Below, piece after piece: positions 1 to 10,034 of a stretch of DNA of 64,000 bases (its first letter is position 1; every line of letters starts with the position of its first letter). The stretch lies in the NCBI GenBank assembly GCA_023423405.1, contig JAFAFR010000058.1, forward strand, positions 62,001-126,000, given 5' to 3'. Made by a program: the position numbers and the translations under genes. This stretch comes from Bacteroidota bacterium (GTDB lineage: Bacteria > Bacteroidota > Bacteroidia > Chitinophagales > Chitinophagaceae). The notes under the pieces were generated by a model. That model was given only the letters and a program-made list of their open reading frames with translations. It was not told the origin of the DNA and made no database searches.

Positions 1-927
1 ATGGCAAAACGCCTGCTTCTTTTCGACAACAAAGGCGCCGATACCCTGCAGTGGCAGAACGCCACAGAACCAGCCCTGGTGCATTGGTGGAATGGCTATA
101 GTGCCGTGCTGGATTTGAGTAATCCCGCGGCCCTGCAATGGTTTAAGGAGAAGCTGGATGTATTGCGGGAGGAATATGGTGTGGACGGCTTCAAGTTCGA
201 CGCCGGCGATGCGGAGTATTATACAAAGAATATACTGGCTTATAAACAAGTTGCGCCCAACGACCACAGCGCTTTGTGGGGAGAGTTGGGTCTTTCCTAC
301 CCGCTGAACGAATACCGCGCCATGTGGAAGAACGGCGGCGAGCCACTGGTGGAGCGCCTTCGCGATAAGCTCCACACCTGGGAGGACCTGCAAAAGCTTG
401 TTCCCCATGCCTGCCTCGCCGGCATGCTGGGTTATCCTTTTGTTTGTCCCGATATGATTGGCGGCGGTGATTTCAGTTCTTTCATCGGTGGCGGAAAACT
501 GGACCAGGACCTGGTGGTGCGGTCGGCGCAGTGCCATGCGCTGATGCCCATGATGCAGTTTTCGGTGGCGCCCTGGCGGGTGCTCGACAGTGTGCACCTG
601 GCGGCTGTGAAAGCGGCGGTTGCGTTGCGTGCACAAATGCTCCCGCTCATTTTGCAGTTGACGCGGGAAGCAGCGCGTACAGGCATGCCCGTGGTACGGA
701 GCATGGAATTCCAGTTCCCGCACCAGGGCTTTGCGGAAGTGAACGACCAGTTTATGCTGGGCGACAGCCTGCTGGTGGCGCCTGTGCTGGAGCGCGGACC
801 ACTGCGCCGTGTGCTTCTTCCCAAAGGAAAATGGAAGGAGATGCAAACCGGTAAGATTTTCCGGGGACCTGTAACACTGGAACTAAAAACAACGCTCGAT
901 GTGATCCCCTGTTATAAAAGAGTCTGA
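1..927 (+). CDS. GH31 family glycoside hydrolase, 3' part only
   Basis: C-terminal 308 codons of a family 31 glycosidase; the reading frame is open to the window edge, so the ATG at base 1 is probably internal. The GH31 nucleophile region DGFKFDAGD is at residues 62-70 (predicted nucleophile D67), and a second conserved acid site, PDMIGGGDF, is near residue 151 and probably holds the acid/base Asp. The remaining sequence fits the end of the barrel and the C-terminal beta domain. GH31 enzymes usually exceed 600 residues, so about half is missing. Family members hydrolyse alpha-glucosides, alpha-xylosides or sulfoquinovosides; the substrate cannot be read here. Confidence 0.85.
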   Translation: MAKRLLLFDNKGADTLQWQNATEPALVHWWNGYSAVLDLSNPAALQWFKEKLDVLREEYGVDGFKFDAGDAEYYTKNILAYKQVAPNDHSALWGELGLSYPLNEYRAMWKNGGEPLVERLRDKLHTWEDLQKLVPHACLAGMLGYPFVCPDMIGGGDFSSFIGGGKLDQDLVVRSAQCHALMPMMQFSVAPWRVLDSVHLAAVKAAVALRAQMLPLILQLTREAARTGMPVVRSMEFQFPHQGFAEVNDQFMLGDSLLVAPVLERGPLRRVLLPKGKWKEMQTGKIFRGPVTLELKTTLDVIPCYKRV

Positions 928-949
928 GGTTCGTGCATGCTGTTCTTTT

Positions 950-970
950 CCGCCGGGCCGTCCGGGCGGG
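950..970. other. GC-rich hairpin between convergent genes
   Basis: CCGCC and GGCGG arms plus an inner GG/CC pair form a short GC hairpin between the ends of the GH31 gene and the convergent membrane-protein gene. There is no T-tract on the exit side of either strand, so it is at best a weak terminator. Confidence 0.3.
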
Positions 971-1003
971 CGCTGTAACAGGCAGAATGGTATGCAGGGT
1001 GTT

Positions 1004-1786
1004 TCATTCCTGGTTGATCTCCTGCCATACCGTCCGGTAAATTTCATAAGGTGGACGCACGAGTCCCGTGTGCGGGTTGTCCATATCCTGGATGGTCAGC
1101 ACCGTGAGTCCCGATAACAAAAGATACAGGAACGGACCAATATACCGGCGTGGCTGGAAATGGTATTTTCCCAGTCCTATAACGAATCCAGTCATCAGTG
1201 ACCCCATCAACAGCAGCAGCATCACCATCAGCGGCGTTCTCTCCTGGTTGCTGTAGTGAATGGTGCTGTCGAGTTCAATGATCTGCTGCACCGCATCCGT
1301 GATGTCCCGCGTTTCTTCGCGCAGCGCTGCATCGGGCTGCTGGCGGGCCAGCGCGGAAACTGCTTTCAGGTAGTGTTCATTGTGCCAGAAGGACTGGCTG
1401 TCGATCTGGCGTCGGGCATCGCCGTGCAGTTGCGCAGCCTGTATTTTCAGCGCCAGCGCCTCCAGCGCATACCGTTTTACGCCGGCGCGCAGGCTGTCGC
1501 TGTACAAAAAGCTTTTGCGGTAAAGAGCGCCGATGGCATCGGTATGCCGATGGATCAGCACGGTACGTTCTTTGTTGGAACCTGCAGAAGCCGACAGTGT
1601 AAAAGCCAGCAGCAGCGAAAAGAAGCTCAGCACCGCACCCGACAGGTTGTTGTTCAACCATTTTTCATAATCGGTTTTCAGCATCACCCAGCGCCCGGCG
1701 ATTTGCGCGCCCAGGAAAATACTCGCCCCCAGCAGCAGGACATAGACCAGGGGGAACCATTTGGAGTCAAAAAGTGCGGCGATCAT
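1004..1786 (-). CDS. four-helix membrane protein (DUF4239-like)
   Basis: 260 residues. The Met codon at 1786 is preferred to an upstream one because it directly precedes the first hydrophobic segment and has AGGA eight bases upstream; the upstream extension is Arg-rich and unlike a leader. Two hydrophobic helices lie near residues 9-30 and 45-70, followed by a charged helical stretch of about 120 residues (RTVLIHRHTDAIG onward) and two more helices near 185-235. This layout, with the large loop between helix pairs, is that of DUF4239 (bestrophin-like) proteins of unknown function. It is convergent with the GH31 gene and divergent from the sulfatase. Confidence 0.7.
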   Translation of the reverse strand: MIAALFDSKWFPLVYVLLLGASIFLGAQIAGRWVMLKTDYEKWLNNNLSGAVLSFFSLLLAFTLSASAGSNKERTVLIHRHTDAIGALYRKSFLYSDSLRAGVKRYALEALALKIQAAQLHGDARRQIDSQSFWHNEHYLKAVSALARQQPDAALREETRDITDAVQQIIELDSTIHYSNQERTPLMVMLLLLMGSLMTGFVIGLGKYHFQPRRYIGPFLYLLLSGLTVLTIQDMDNPHTGLVRPPYEIYRTVWQEINQE

Positions 1787-1942
1787 GGCTTTCCTCAGAA
1801 AGACAAGGCTGGCAAAAACAATGCGCCATCCTGTGCAGGATTTTTTAAAAAAATACGCCGACCAATGGCGGACTGGTCCTCTGCCGGCTGTCCTTATTGG
1901 TAAAGGCCCCAGGGCCGGTCCATTCAACTACAAATAAGGAGT

Positions 1943-3496
1943 ATGAAAAAAGAATCATCCATTCCGTTTTTGCATAAGCTGGTGCTTGGTACGAGCCTTA
2001 TGGCAGGCCTCACCAGCCCGCTACTGGCGCAGAAAAAACCCAATATCCTCGTCATTTTCGGTGACGATATCGGGCAATCGAATATCAGCGCCTACAGCCG
2101 CGGCCTCATGGGCTTTATGACTCCCAATATCGATCGCATCGGAGCAGAAGGCGGCGTATTTGTGCAGTATTATGGACAACAAAGCTGCACCGCAGGAAGG
2201 GCTGCTTTCATTACGGGGCAGTGTCCTTACCGCACCGGCCTCAGCAAAGTGGGACTGCCCGGCGCGCCCGTTGGCCTGGATGCCGGCGACCCTACGATCG
2301 CAGAATTTCTGAAACCTCTGGGATATATGTGCGGACAGTTTGGAAAAAACCACCTGGGGGATGCCGATAAATTCCTGCCCACTAAACATGGCTTTGACGA
2401 ATTCTTTGGCAACCTCTATCACCTTAATGCAGAGGAAGAACCTGAGAACGAAGACTACCCGAAAGACCCGGAGTTCCGGAAAAAATTCGGGCCCCGCGGT
2501 GTGCTGAAATCGACTGCCGATGGGAAGGTGGAAGACACAGGTCCGCTTACCAAAAAACGTATGGAAACTGTGGATGAAGAGTTTCTTACCGCTTCCAAGG
2601 ATTTCATGAGCCGCACCATCAAATCGGGCAAGCCCTTTTTCGTATGGTTCAATTCAACCCGCATGCACATCTTCACGCACCTCAAACCAGGATCGGCCGG
2701 TAAAACCGGGCTGGGCCTGCAGGCCGATGGCATGACGGAACACGACGCCATGGTGGGAGAACTGCTGCAGTTCCTGAAAGACAATGGCATTGAAGACAAT
2801 ACCATTGTAATTTATACCACCGACAACGGCGCCATGAAAAACCAGTGGCCCGACGGCGGCTCTTCTCCTTTCCGTTCTGAAAAAGACACCAACTGGGAAG
2901 GCGCTTATCGCGTGCCCTGCCTCATCCGCTGGCCGGGTGTGATCAAGCCGGGCACCAATTTCACCGCACTTTTTTCTGCAGAAGACTGGCTGCCCACACT
3001 GGTAGCTGCGGCAGGCGGCGATGCCGATCTTACCACCAAAGTAAGGGCCGGGTTCCAGGCCGGCAGCAAACGCTTTAAAGTGCATCTTGATGGTTACAAC
3101 CAGGTATCTTACCTGAGCGGAAAAAGTGGTACTGCGCGCCACGAATTTATTTATGTAGACGACGATGCCGACCTGGTGGCCTACCGCGATGACCGGTTCA
3201 AATATATCTTCTCTGCACAATATGCTACCGGCATGCAGGTGTGGCGGCAACCCATGACAAAACTCCGTGCGCCGCTGGTGGTTGACCTGCTTGCTGACCC
3301 TTATGAATATGCAATAGACGGATCAGCTTACTACGAAGGCTGGTTGATGAAACACGCATTCATGGTATTGCCGGCAGTGGAAAAAGTATCGCGTTACCTG
3401 ATGACCTACAAAGAATTTCCGCCGCGCCAGGCGCCGGCAACTTTCTCTATAGATCAGGTCATTGAAAAACTGCCCAAGCCCCTCATTCAACGATAA
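1943..3496 (+). CDS. periplasmic arylsulfatase (type I, FGly)
   Basis: 517 residues with a signal peptide ending near LLAQ (about residue 30). The metal-binding start is NILVIFGDD (D41, D42). The sulfatase signature is SCTAGRAAFITG with C82 as the residue converted to formylglycine, so the motif is the CxAxR variant rather than the common CxPxR. The GKNHLGD and TDNGA blocks are also typical. It hydrolyses sulfate esters in the periplasm; the substrate is not known. It is plainly paralogous to the sulfatase at 28107 (shared blocks such as DEFFGNLYHLNAEEEPEN). AAGGAG lies just upstream of the ATG. No maturation enzyme is in the window. It is single-gene, closed by the terminator at 3503. Confidence 0.93.
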   Translation: MKKESSIPFLHKLVLGTSLMAGLTSPLLAQKKPNILVIFGDDIGQSNISAYSRGLMGFMTPNIDRIGAEGGVFVQYYGQQSCTAGRAAFITGQCPYRTGLSKVGLPGAPVGLDAGDPTIAEFLKPLGYMCGQFGKNHLGDADKFLPTKHGFDEFFGNLYHLNAEEEPENEDYPKDPEFRKKFGPRGVLKSTADGKVEDTGPLTKKRMETVDEEFLTASKDFMSRTIKSGKPFFVWFNSTRMHIFTHLKPGSAGKTGLGLQADGMTEHDAMVGELLQFLKDNGIEDNTIVIYTTDNGAMKNQWPDGGSSPFRSEKDTNWEGAYRVPCLIRWPGVIKPGTNFTALFSAEDWLPTLVAAAGGDADLTTKVRAGFQAGSKRFKVHLDGYNQVSYLSGKSGTARHEFIYVDDDADLVAYRDDRFKYIFSAQYATGMQVWRQPMTKLRAPLVVDLLADPYEYAIDGSAYYEGWLMKHAFMVLPAVEKVSRYLMTYKEFPPRQAPATFSIDQVIEKLPKPLIQR

Positions 3497-3502
3497 TACG
3501 GA

Positions 3503-3526
3503 GGGCGGCCCCGGCCACCCTTTTTT
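3503..3526 (+). terminator. intrinsic terminator after arylsulfatase
   Basis: GGGCGGCC and GGCCACCC arms with one C/A mismatch around a CC centre, followed directly by six Ts, seven bases after the sulfatase stop codon. It separates the sulfatase from the MoxR operon. Confidence 0.75.
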
Positions 3527-3546
3527 CCCGTTTTAAAATTATTATC

Positions 3547-4506
<960 letters not shown>

Positions 4507-4523
4507 AACTGTAAGAAAAAATC

Positions 4524-5480
4524 ATGTGGCCATTCGTTCACCATAGTCAAGCCAACTGGCCGCCGGAAGTGGCCACCAGCCTCGAAGACCTGCTGCGCTT
4601 CGAGTGGCTGGTATCGTCGCGCAAGATCCTTCCCGACTATCCCGTGTATTCCCTGCTCGCGGGGCGGCACGCTTCCAAACTTCGCGGCCGTGGGCTCGAT
4701 TTTGAAGAGGTACGGCAATATGTTGCGGGTGATGATATCCGTAATATCGACTGGCGTGTTACCGCACGCACCGGCACCACGCATTCCAAAGTGTTCAATG
4801 AGGAAAAAGAAAGACCCTCTTTCCTGGTGGTGGACCAGTGCAGCCACATGTTCTTCGGATCGGTTCGTTTTATGAAATCCGTAACTGCTGTGCATGCCGC
4901 CGCTCTTGCCGCTTTTTATACCATTAAAAGAGGCGATCGCATCGGCGGTCTCGTGTTCAGCGATACGGAAAAAGATTTTGTGGCGCCACGGCGCAGTAAG
5001 GCGCTGGTGCAACACCTGCTGCAGGTGATGGTGAACCGCAACCGACAGCTTCCGCAGCAGCGCCACGGCAACCAGTCGATCGAACGGCTCAACGAAATGC
5101 TCTACTTCACGCTGAACACCGTTACACACGATTATGTGATCTGCGTGATCAGTGATTTTTCAAGGATCAATGCCGACACCATGCGGCTGTTACAGCAACT
5201 CGCTTCCCACAACGATGTTATTCTGAACCACGTATACGATCCGCTCGAAGAAAACCTGCCGCCCGGTAAATTATTGCTCACCGATGGCCGCCGGCAGATC
5301 GCCTGGAACAACAAGCGGCGGAATTGGGGCGAAAAGTTCAGCGCCGATTTTCAGCAATGGAAACGGCAGTTCTCGGAAGCCTTCCGGCACAGCAGGGTGC
5401 CGGTGGTTTTTTTGTCCACCGCCACGCCGGTGGAAGACCAGATCAAATTCAATTTAGCAACAACCCGGCAACATGGATGA
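4524..5480 (+). CDS. DUF58 domain protein
   Basis: 318 residues, soluble. It contains the DUF58 hallmark FEEVRQYVAGDDIRNIDW at about residues 60-77, followed by the VWA-like fold (FLVVDQCSHMFFG, VICVISDFSRI). DUF58 proteins are the regular partner of MoxR ATPases and are thought to be a degenerate VWA module; the exact role is unknown. It starts 17 bases after moxR and overlaps the next gene by 8 bases, so it is translationally coupled within the operon. Confidence 0.9.
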   Translation: MWPFVHHSQANWPPEVATSLEDLLRFEWLVSSRKILPDYPVYSLLAGRHASKLRGRGLDFEEVRQYVAGDDIRNIDWRVTARTGTTHSKVFNEEKERPSFLVVDQCSHMFFGSVRFMKSVTAVHAAALAAFYTIKRGDRIGGLVFSDTEKDFVAPRRSKALVQHLLQVMVNRNRQLPQQRHGNQSIERLNEMLYFTLNTVTHDYVICVISDFSRINADTMRLLQQLASHNDVILNHVYDPLEENLPPGKLLLTDGRRQIAWNNKRRNWGEKFSADFQQWKRQFSEAFRHSRVPVVFLSTATPVEDQIKFNLATTRQHG

Positions 5481-5949
5481 AACTCTTGGCAAACTGATAG
5501 AACCACCACCCGTTCCGTTTCGGTTCGGCGCCCCCGGCTGGTATGTATTGCTGGTACTGGGCCTATTGCTGCTGGGAGTTATCCTGTATCTCCTGCTGCG
5601 TTATTACCGGGCAAACCGCTACCGCCGCAATGCACTGCTGCAACTGGACCAGGCATTGAATAGGCTGGGCAGCAAACCCGCGGAACGGCTCTACACCACC
5701 AATACCCTGCTGAAAAGAGTGGGCATGCACATTGCGCCGCGCCAGCAGGTGGCAGACAAGCGCGGGGCCGGTTGGATCGACTGGCTTAACAAAACCGGCG
5801 GCGCAGAACATTTCGCCGCCGCTGATGAGCAGCTACTGCACGAGGGACTTTACCTGTCGCCGGCACAGCCCGACGCAGCGGCGGTAGAAAATTTCATCCG
5901 GCGATCCAGGACCTGGATCCGCAAACACCACCGGAAACATGCGGTTTGA
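5473..5949 (+). CDS. DUF4381 membrane protein of the Bat operon
   Basis: 158 residues with one strong transmembrane helix (about 24-44, WYVLLVLGLLLLGVILYLLL) and a basic cytoplasmic tail. Size, position between DUF58 and the first VWA protein, and the C-terminal helical region match DUF4381 proteins of Bat/MoxR operons. It overlaps both neighbours (8 bases upstream, 11 bases downstream). No catalytic motif is seen; a scaffolding role is inference. Confidence 0.8.
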   Translation: MDETLGKLIEPPPVPFRFGAPGWYVLLVLGLLLLGVILYLLLRYYRANRYRRNALLQLDQALNRLGSKPAERLYTTNTLLKRVGMHIAPRQQVADKRGAGWIDWLNKTGGAEHFAAADEQLLHEGLYLSPAQPDAAAVENFIRRSRTWIRKHHRKHAV

Positions 5950-6922
5950 ACTGGCACATATCTGGGTATTGCTTTTGCTGCCCCTGCCCATCCTGGTGTA
6001 CTTCCTGCTGCCGGCGCTCAGGAAAAGAAGGTCGGCCCTGTATGTTCCTTTCCTCGGGCGCGCTGCAGATATATCGAACCAGCACCCGCGGTCGGCAGCC
6101 TGGGTGGCGCGGCGGAGCATTTTCGCATGGGCGGGACTGTTATCCTGTTGGGCCTGTCTGCTGGTTGCAGCTGCTGGTCCCCGTTATGTTGGCCTGCCGG
6201 AGAAACATGTTAAGACCGTGCGCAGTTTTCTTATCGCTGCCGATATTTCTTTCAGTATGGCCACCACCGACTGGGTATCGGATGGGCGCCGCACCAGTCG
6301 CTGGGATGCTGTGAAATCCATCATGAAGGATTTTGTGAAAGAACGCAGGAGCGACCAGGTGGGTCTGGTGCTCTTTGGTACGCATGCCTACCTGCAGGCG
6401 CCCCTCACCACCGACCTCGACGCCATCACCTGGCTGCTCGACCAAACCGAAGTGGGCATGGCGGGACAAATGACCAGCATAGGCGAAGCCATCGCCTTCA
6501 GCATCAAAGTATTCCAGAAAGATACCATCAAAGAAAAAGTAATGCTGCTCCTGACCGACGGCATCGATGCGGGACAGCATATCCAGCCCCTTGATGCGGC
6601 ACAGGCTGCACGAAAAGACTCCATCACCATCTACACCCTGGGCATTGGACGCGCCAGCGGGCGCGGCGGATACGACCTCGATGAAACCACCCTTCGCAAT
6701 ATTGCAGCGGTTACAGATGGCCGTTATTTCAATGCCATGAACGAGGCCGAGCTGAAAAATGTGTACAAAGAGCTCGATCGCATGAAGCCCATGCAGTTTG
6801 AAGAATCTTCTTATAAGCCGGTGCGGGAAGTGTATATGTACCCGCTGGCCCTGGGTTTCCTGCTGGCCTTTTTGTTTCACGGCGTGGTAGCCATCATCAA
6901 TATCATACGGATATATGTTTGA
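5939..6922 (+). CDS. batA: BatA-like VWA-domain membrane protein
   Basis: 327 residues. Two N-terminal helices (about 5-22 and 60-80) precede a von Willebrand factor A domain with a complete metal-ion site, ADISFSM (DxSxS, about residues 100-106), the conserved Thr in APLTTDLDA, and LLTDGIDAG. A C-terminal helix (about 302-322) anchors the far side. This is the BatA arrangement of the Bacteroides aerotolerance operon. The family is linked to envelope stress and oxygen tolerance, but its biochemical role is unsettled. The stop overlaps the start of the following fusion gene by 8 bases. Confidence 0.87.
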   Translation: MRFELAHIWVLLLLPLPILVYFLLPALRKRRSALYVPFLGRAADISNQHPRSAAWVARRSIFAWAGLLSCWACLLVAAAGPRYVGLPEKHVKTVRSFLIAADISFSMATTDWVSDGRRTSRWDAVKSIMKDFVKERRSDQVGLVLFGTHAYLQAPLTTDLDAITWLLDQTEVGMAGQMTSIGEAIAFSIKVFQKDTIKEKVMLLLTDGIDAGQHIQPLDAAQAARKDSITIYTLGIGRASGRGGYDLDETTLRNIAAVTDGRYFNAMNEAELKNVYKELDRMKPMQFEESSYKPVREVYMYPLALGFLLAFLFHGVVAIINIIRIYV

Positions 6923-8669
6923 GCAGCTCCGCGATATCATCAGTGGCATCGACTGGAAAGCCTTTCATTTTCTCCGGCCGCGGGCCCTGCATTTGTTCTG
7001 GCTCACGGGAGTGGTGCTGGCGCTGTTCCTGGCCGGAAGCTGGAGCCGGCGGCGATGGAAAAGTTTTATCCCGGCGCACCTGCGTCCCTATATGTTCTCG
7101 CCCGGCAGCCTCTGGTCCAGCCTGGGGCCCTTCCTGGTTTTCCTACTGGCTTCGGCCTGTATCATATTTGCACTGGCTGGTCCTGCCTGGAAGAAAAAAG
7201 AGATCCCGCACCAGAAAGTGCAGGCCGTGGTGCTGGTGGTGATGGACCTTTCGCGTTCCATGCTGGCGGTGGACGTATTGCCCAGCCGCCTTGAAAGGGC
7301 CAAGTTCAAGATCAACGATTTCCTCGACGCCAACCCGCGCGCGAAAGCGGGACTGGTGGCTTATGCCGGAACTGCACATCCCGTGCTGCCTTTTACGGGC
7401 GATTACCAGTTGGTGAAACACCATGCCGTGAACCTGGCCAACCGCATCATGCCCGTGCAGGGCAGCAATACGGAACAGATGCTGGCCATAACGGACAGTC
7501 TTATGCGAAAAGTGACGGTGCCCAGTACAGTATTCCTGCTTACGGATATCATCAGCCAGGAGGATGCGGCAAAACTTGCTGCCTTCTTTACCCAGTCCAT
7601 TCACCGCCTGGAAATATTATTGGTATCCACCGGCCGCGAAGCCACGGTGCCCGGGCATGGGAGGTTCAAACAGGAGCAGGATCCTTCCGTACTCACTAAC
7701 CTGGTGCAGGACAGTAGCGTGCATGTCACTGCCATGACCCTCGATAAGTCGGACGTTACCACCATTGCCGGCCGCATCAGCAGCCGCCTCATTTTTGAGA
7801 ACGAAAAAGACCGGCAGTCGAAGGAGTGGGAAGACCGCGGCTGGCTGCTTGTTTTTCCCGCCCTGTTCCTGGTGCTGCTCTGGTTCCGGAAGGGCTGGGT
7901 GCTGCACTGGGCCTGGCTGCCGCTGGTGGTTGCGATGAGCTCCTGTGGCGTCAACAGCCGGCATCCCGACTGGTGGTATTCCAAAGACTACCAGGGCGCC
8001 CTGCAGGAAAAGGCCGGGCATTTCAACAAGGCTGCCGGTCTTTACGAAGACGATGTCCACAAGGCCACGGCTTATTACAAGGCAGGCAATTTTGCGCGCG
8101 CGGCGGAGCTCTTTGCGATCGACACCAGCGCCACAGGTCAATACAACTATGGCCTTACACTGGCGCAGATGGGCCGGTACGGGGAAGCGGTTATTGCTTT
8201 CAACAAAGCCATCTCGCTTGATCCGCAGTTGCGCCATCGCGCGGAAGGTGGCATTGCGCATGCACAGGACCGTAAGAGGATGGTCGACTCGGTGAACCGG
8301 CACATGGCAGCACAGGACAAACTGCTTGCCAAAGCGGAAGGCAAAAAGAAAGGGAAAAAAGAAAAAGACGATCCGCTGAAAGAACGCAAGCGCCAGGAAG
8401 GGGACGAGGAGCTTAGCTCAGATACCCGTGTCAACAAGATGCCCAAATTCGGCAACCGTATCACCGACGAGGTAGAAACAGGTATACGAAAAGCAAGGGA
8501 GGCAAAGGCGCCGGATAAGGACCCGCAAAAACAAAGTCCCGGCCAGATCGCCAGCCAGATCATGCTGCGCGAAGCCGATGCTGACCCGGGAGAATTCCTG
8601 CACCGGCGTTTCCTGCTCCAGGAAAAAAGATATTATCGTCACCTGCCAAAGCCCAAAGACCAATGGTAA
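6915..8669 (+). CDS. BatB-BatC fusion: VWA domain plus TPR
   Basis: 584 residues. The N-terminal part (1-330) has two helices, a VWA domain with the metal site MDLSRSM (DxSxS), and a helix near 313-330, as in BatB. After a short hydrophobic stretch ending at Cys (AMSSCGVN, about 345) comes a helical TPR part (about 350-430, motifs AAGLYEDDVHKATAYYKAGN and YGLTLAQMGRYGEAVIAFNKA), then a lysine-rich tail. BatB and BatC are separate genes in many Bacteroidota, so here they look fused. The hydrophobic stretch plus Cys resembles a buried BatC lipoprotein leader. It overlaps batD by 7 bases. Confidence 0.85.
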   Translation: MFEQLRDIISGIDWKAFHFLRPRALHLFWLTGVVLALFLAGSWSRRRWKSFIPAHLRPYMFSPGSLWSSLGPFLVFLLASACIIFALAGPAWKKKEIPHQKVQAVVLVVMDLSRSMLAVDVLPSRLERAKFKINDFLDANPRAKAGLVAYAGTAHPVLPFTGDYQLVKHHAVNLANRIMPVQGSNTEQMLAITDSLMRKVTVPSTVFLLTDIISQEDAAKLAAFFTQSIHRLEILLVSTGREATVPGHGRFKQEQDPSVLTNLVQDSSVHVTAMTLDKSDVTTIAGRISSRLIFENEKDRQSKEWEDRGWLLVFPALFLVLLWFRKGWVLHWAWLPLVVAMSSCGVNSRHPDWWYSKDYQGALQEKAGHFNKAAGLYEDDVHKATAYYKAGNFARAAELFAIDTSATGQYNYGLTLAQMGRYGEAVIAFNKAISLDPQLRHRAEGGIAHAQDRKRMVDSVNRHMAAQDKLLAKAEGKKKGKKEKDDPLKERKRQEGDEELSSDTRVNKMPKFGNRITDEVETGIRKAREAKAPDKDPQKQSPGQIASQIMLREADADPGEFLHRRFLLQEKRYYRHLPKPKDQW

Positions 8670-10021
8670 GATGGCTGCTCATACTACTCTTTTGTAACGG
8701 ATACCTGTATACGCAGGCGCAGGTGAAAGTGTTCAGCAAGGTGGAGCTCGACCGCAGCAGCGTATACGTGCAGCAGCCCTTCAAGGTTGCCATCACGGTA
8801 TACACGGCCACCTGGTACACGGCCCCGCTCGAATTCAATAACCTGCAAATCCCTAATGCCTTCATTATTCCATTCTCGCAAACCGTGCCGGGTATGTACA
8901 ATTTCGACAACCAGCCTTATGCCGGGCTGAGTTTTTATTTCATTGTATTTCCCTACAAGGCCGGCCGTTTTGAACTGCCGTCGCTTTCCATCAAAGCCAC
9001 CACGCCGCCGCTGGGGCAATCGGAAAGCAGGGTGGTCACCCTTCATACCAGGTCCCAGCCCTACCTGGTGCGCGAAGTGCCGGCAGCCCTGCAGGGACAG
9101 CCCTGGATGGTAGCCAAAGGTGTAAGCATACAACAGCACTGGAACAAATCGCTGGCCCATCTTAAAGTAGGCGACGTGATCGAAAGAAAGCTGGTAATCG
9201 ATGCGCGCGGCACCCTGCCGCAGTTTATTCCCGATATTCCCACAGAGCATCCAGACTTTGCGAGTGTATACCCGCAGGACGATGAGCTGCAGGACACGCG
9301 CAACGATTACGATGCCAATGGCAGGAAGACCCAGGACATCATTTACCTGCTCACCAAACCAGGACAGTTTGAACTGCCGGCCGTCACCATTACCTGGTGG
9401 GATCCCGTGCGCCGCCGCCTGTACAAGCGATCGGCTGCGGCCACCACCATCAATGTGGCGCCCAACCCCGACCTGGGCATTGTGGCAACCCTGCAGGACA
9501 GTCTCGGCGCTGTGCAGAAGACCCTGCAGCCTTCCAAACCGCCGCCGCCTAAGGGCCCACGGCTGATCGCGGGCATGCCCTGGTACCAGTTCCTGGCAGG
9601 AATCATCGCAGCCACCTGGATCCTCTACCTGCTCTGGCCCCGCCTGAAAAATACAATCCGTTGGGGAAGTGAAAAATGGAAAGCGTATCTTCATTCAGAA
9701 CGGTACTGGTTCCACAGGATGTTATGGTCGCGGCGCAGTGGCCATTCGCTGGTGGATGCTTTTTACAAGTGGTGGGATCGTTTCCCCTGGCGGGTGGCAG
9801 GTAGCTCTTTTACCGCTTCGCTCGAAGCAGAAAAAGACACTGCCTTGCTGGAAACATGGGGTGGAATTGAACAGGGACTGGTTACCGGAGAACCGCCGCC
9901 AGCGGAGCTTGCAGGAAAATTCAGGAAGGCGGTGCGGCAATACCGGAGAAACCACAGGAAGCAGTATGCGCAGTTGAAAGAATCCTCCCTGATCAATGAA
10001 CGGCAATTGCCCCTTGAATAA
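8663..10021 (+). CDS. batD: BatD-like membrane-anchored protein
   Basis: 452 residues. A signal peptide (1-20, ending TQAQ) is followed by tandem Ig-like beta domains (about 25-280) with the pattern VELDRSSVYVQQPF common at BatD N-termini, and a single helix near 309-327 (FLAGIIAATWILYLLW). The C-terminal 120 residues are cytoplasmic and helical. It is the last gene of the Bat operon by overlap; the next start is 13 bases on and encodes an unrelated barrel, which may still be co-transcribed. Confidence 0.83.
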   Translation: MVRWLLILLFCNGYLYTQAQVKVFSKVELDRSSVYVQQPFKVAITVYTATWYTAPLEFNNLQIPNAFIIPFSQTVPGMYNFDNQPYAGLSFYFIVFPYKAGRFELPSLSIKATTPPLGQSESRVVTLHTRSQPYLVREVPAALQGQPWMVAKGVSIQQHWNKSLAHLKVGDVIERKLVIDARGTLPQFIPDIPTEHPDFASVYPQDDELQDTRNDYDANGRKTQDIIYLLTKPGQFELPAVTITWWDPVRRRLYKRSAAATTINVAPNPDLGIVATLQDSLGAVQKTLQPSKPPPPKGPRLIAGMPWYQFLAGIIAATWILYLLWPRLKNTIRWGSEKWKAYLHSERYWFHRMLWSRRSGHSLVDAFYKWWDRFPWRVAGSSFTASLEAEKDTALLETWGGIEQGLVTGEPPPAELAGKFRKAVRQYRRNHRKQYAQLKESSLINERQLPLE

Positions 10022-10034
10022 AAGCCATGGCAGT

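Noticed and set aside
1905..1916. GGCCC-CA-GGGCC repeat before the first sulfatase
   Set aside because: The two-base centre cannot form a hairpin loop and the arms are simple GC; no supporting promoter near it.
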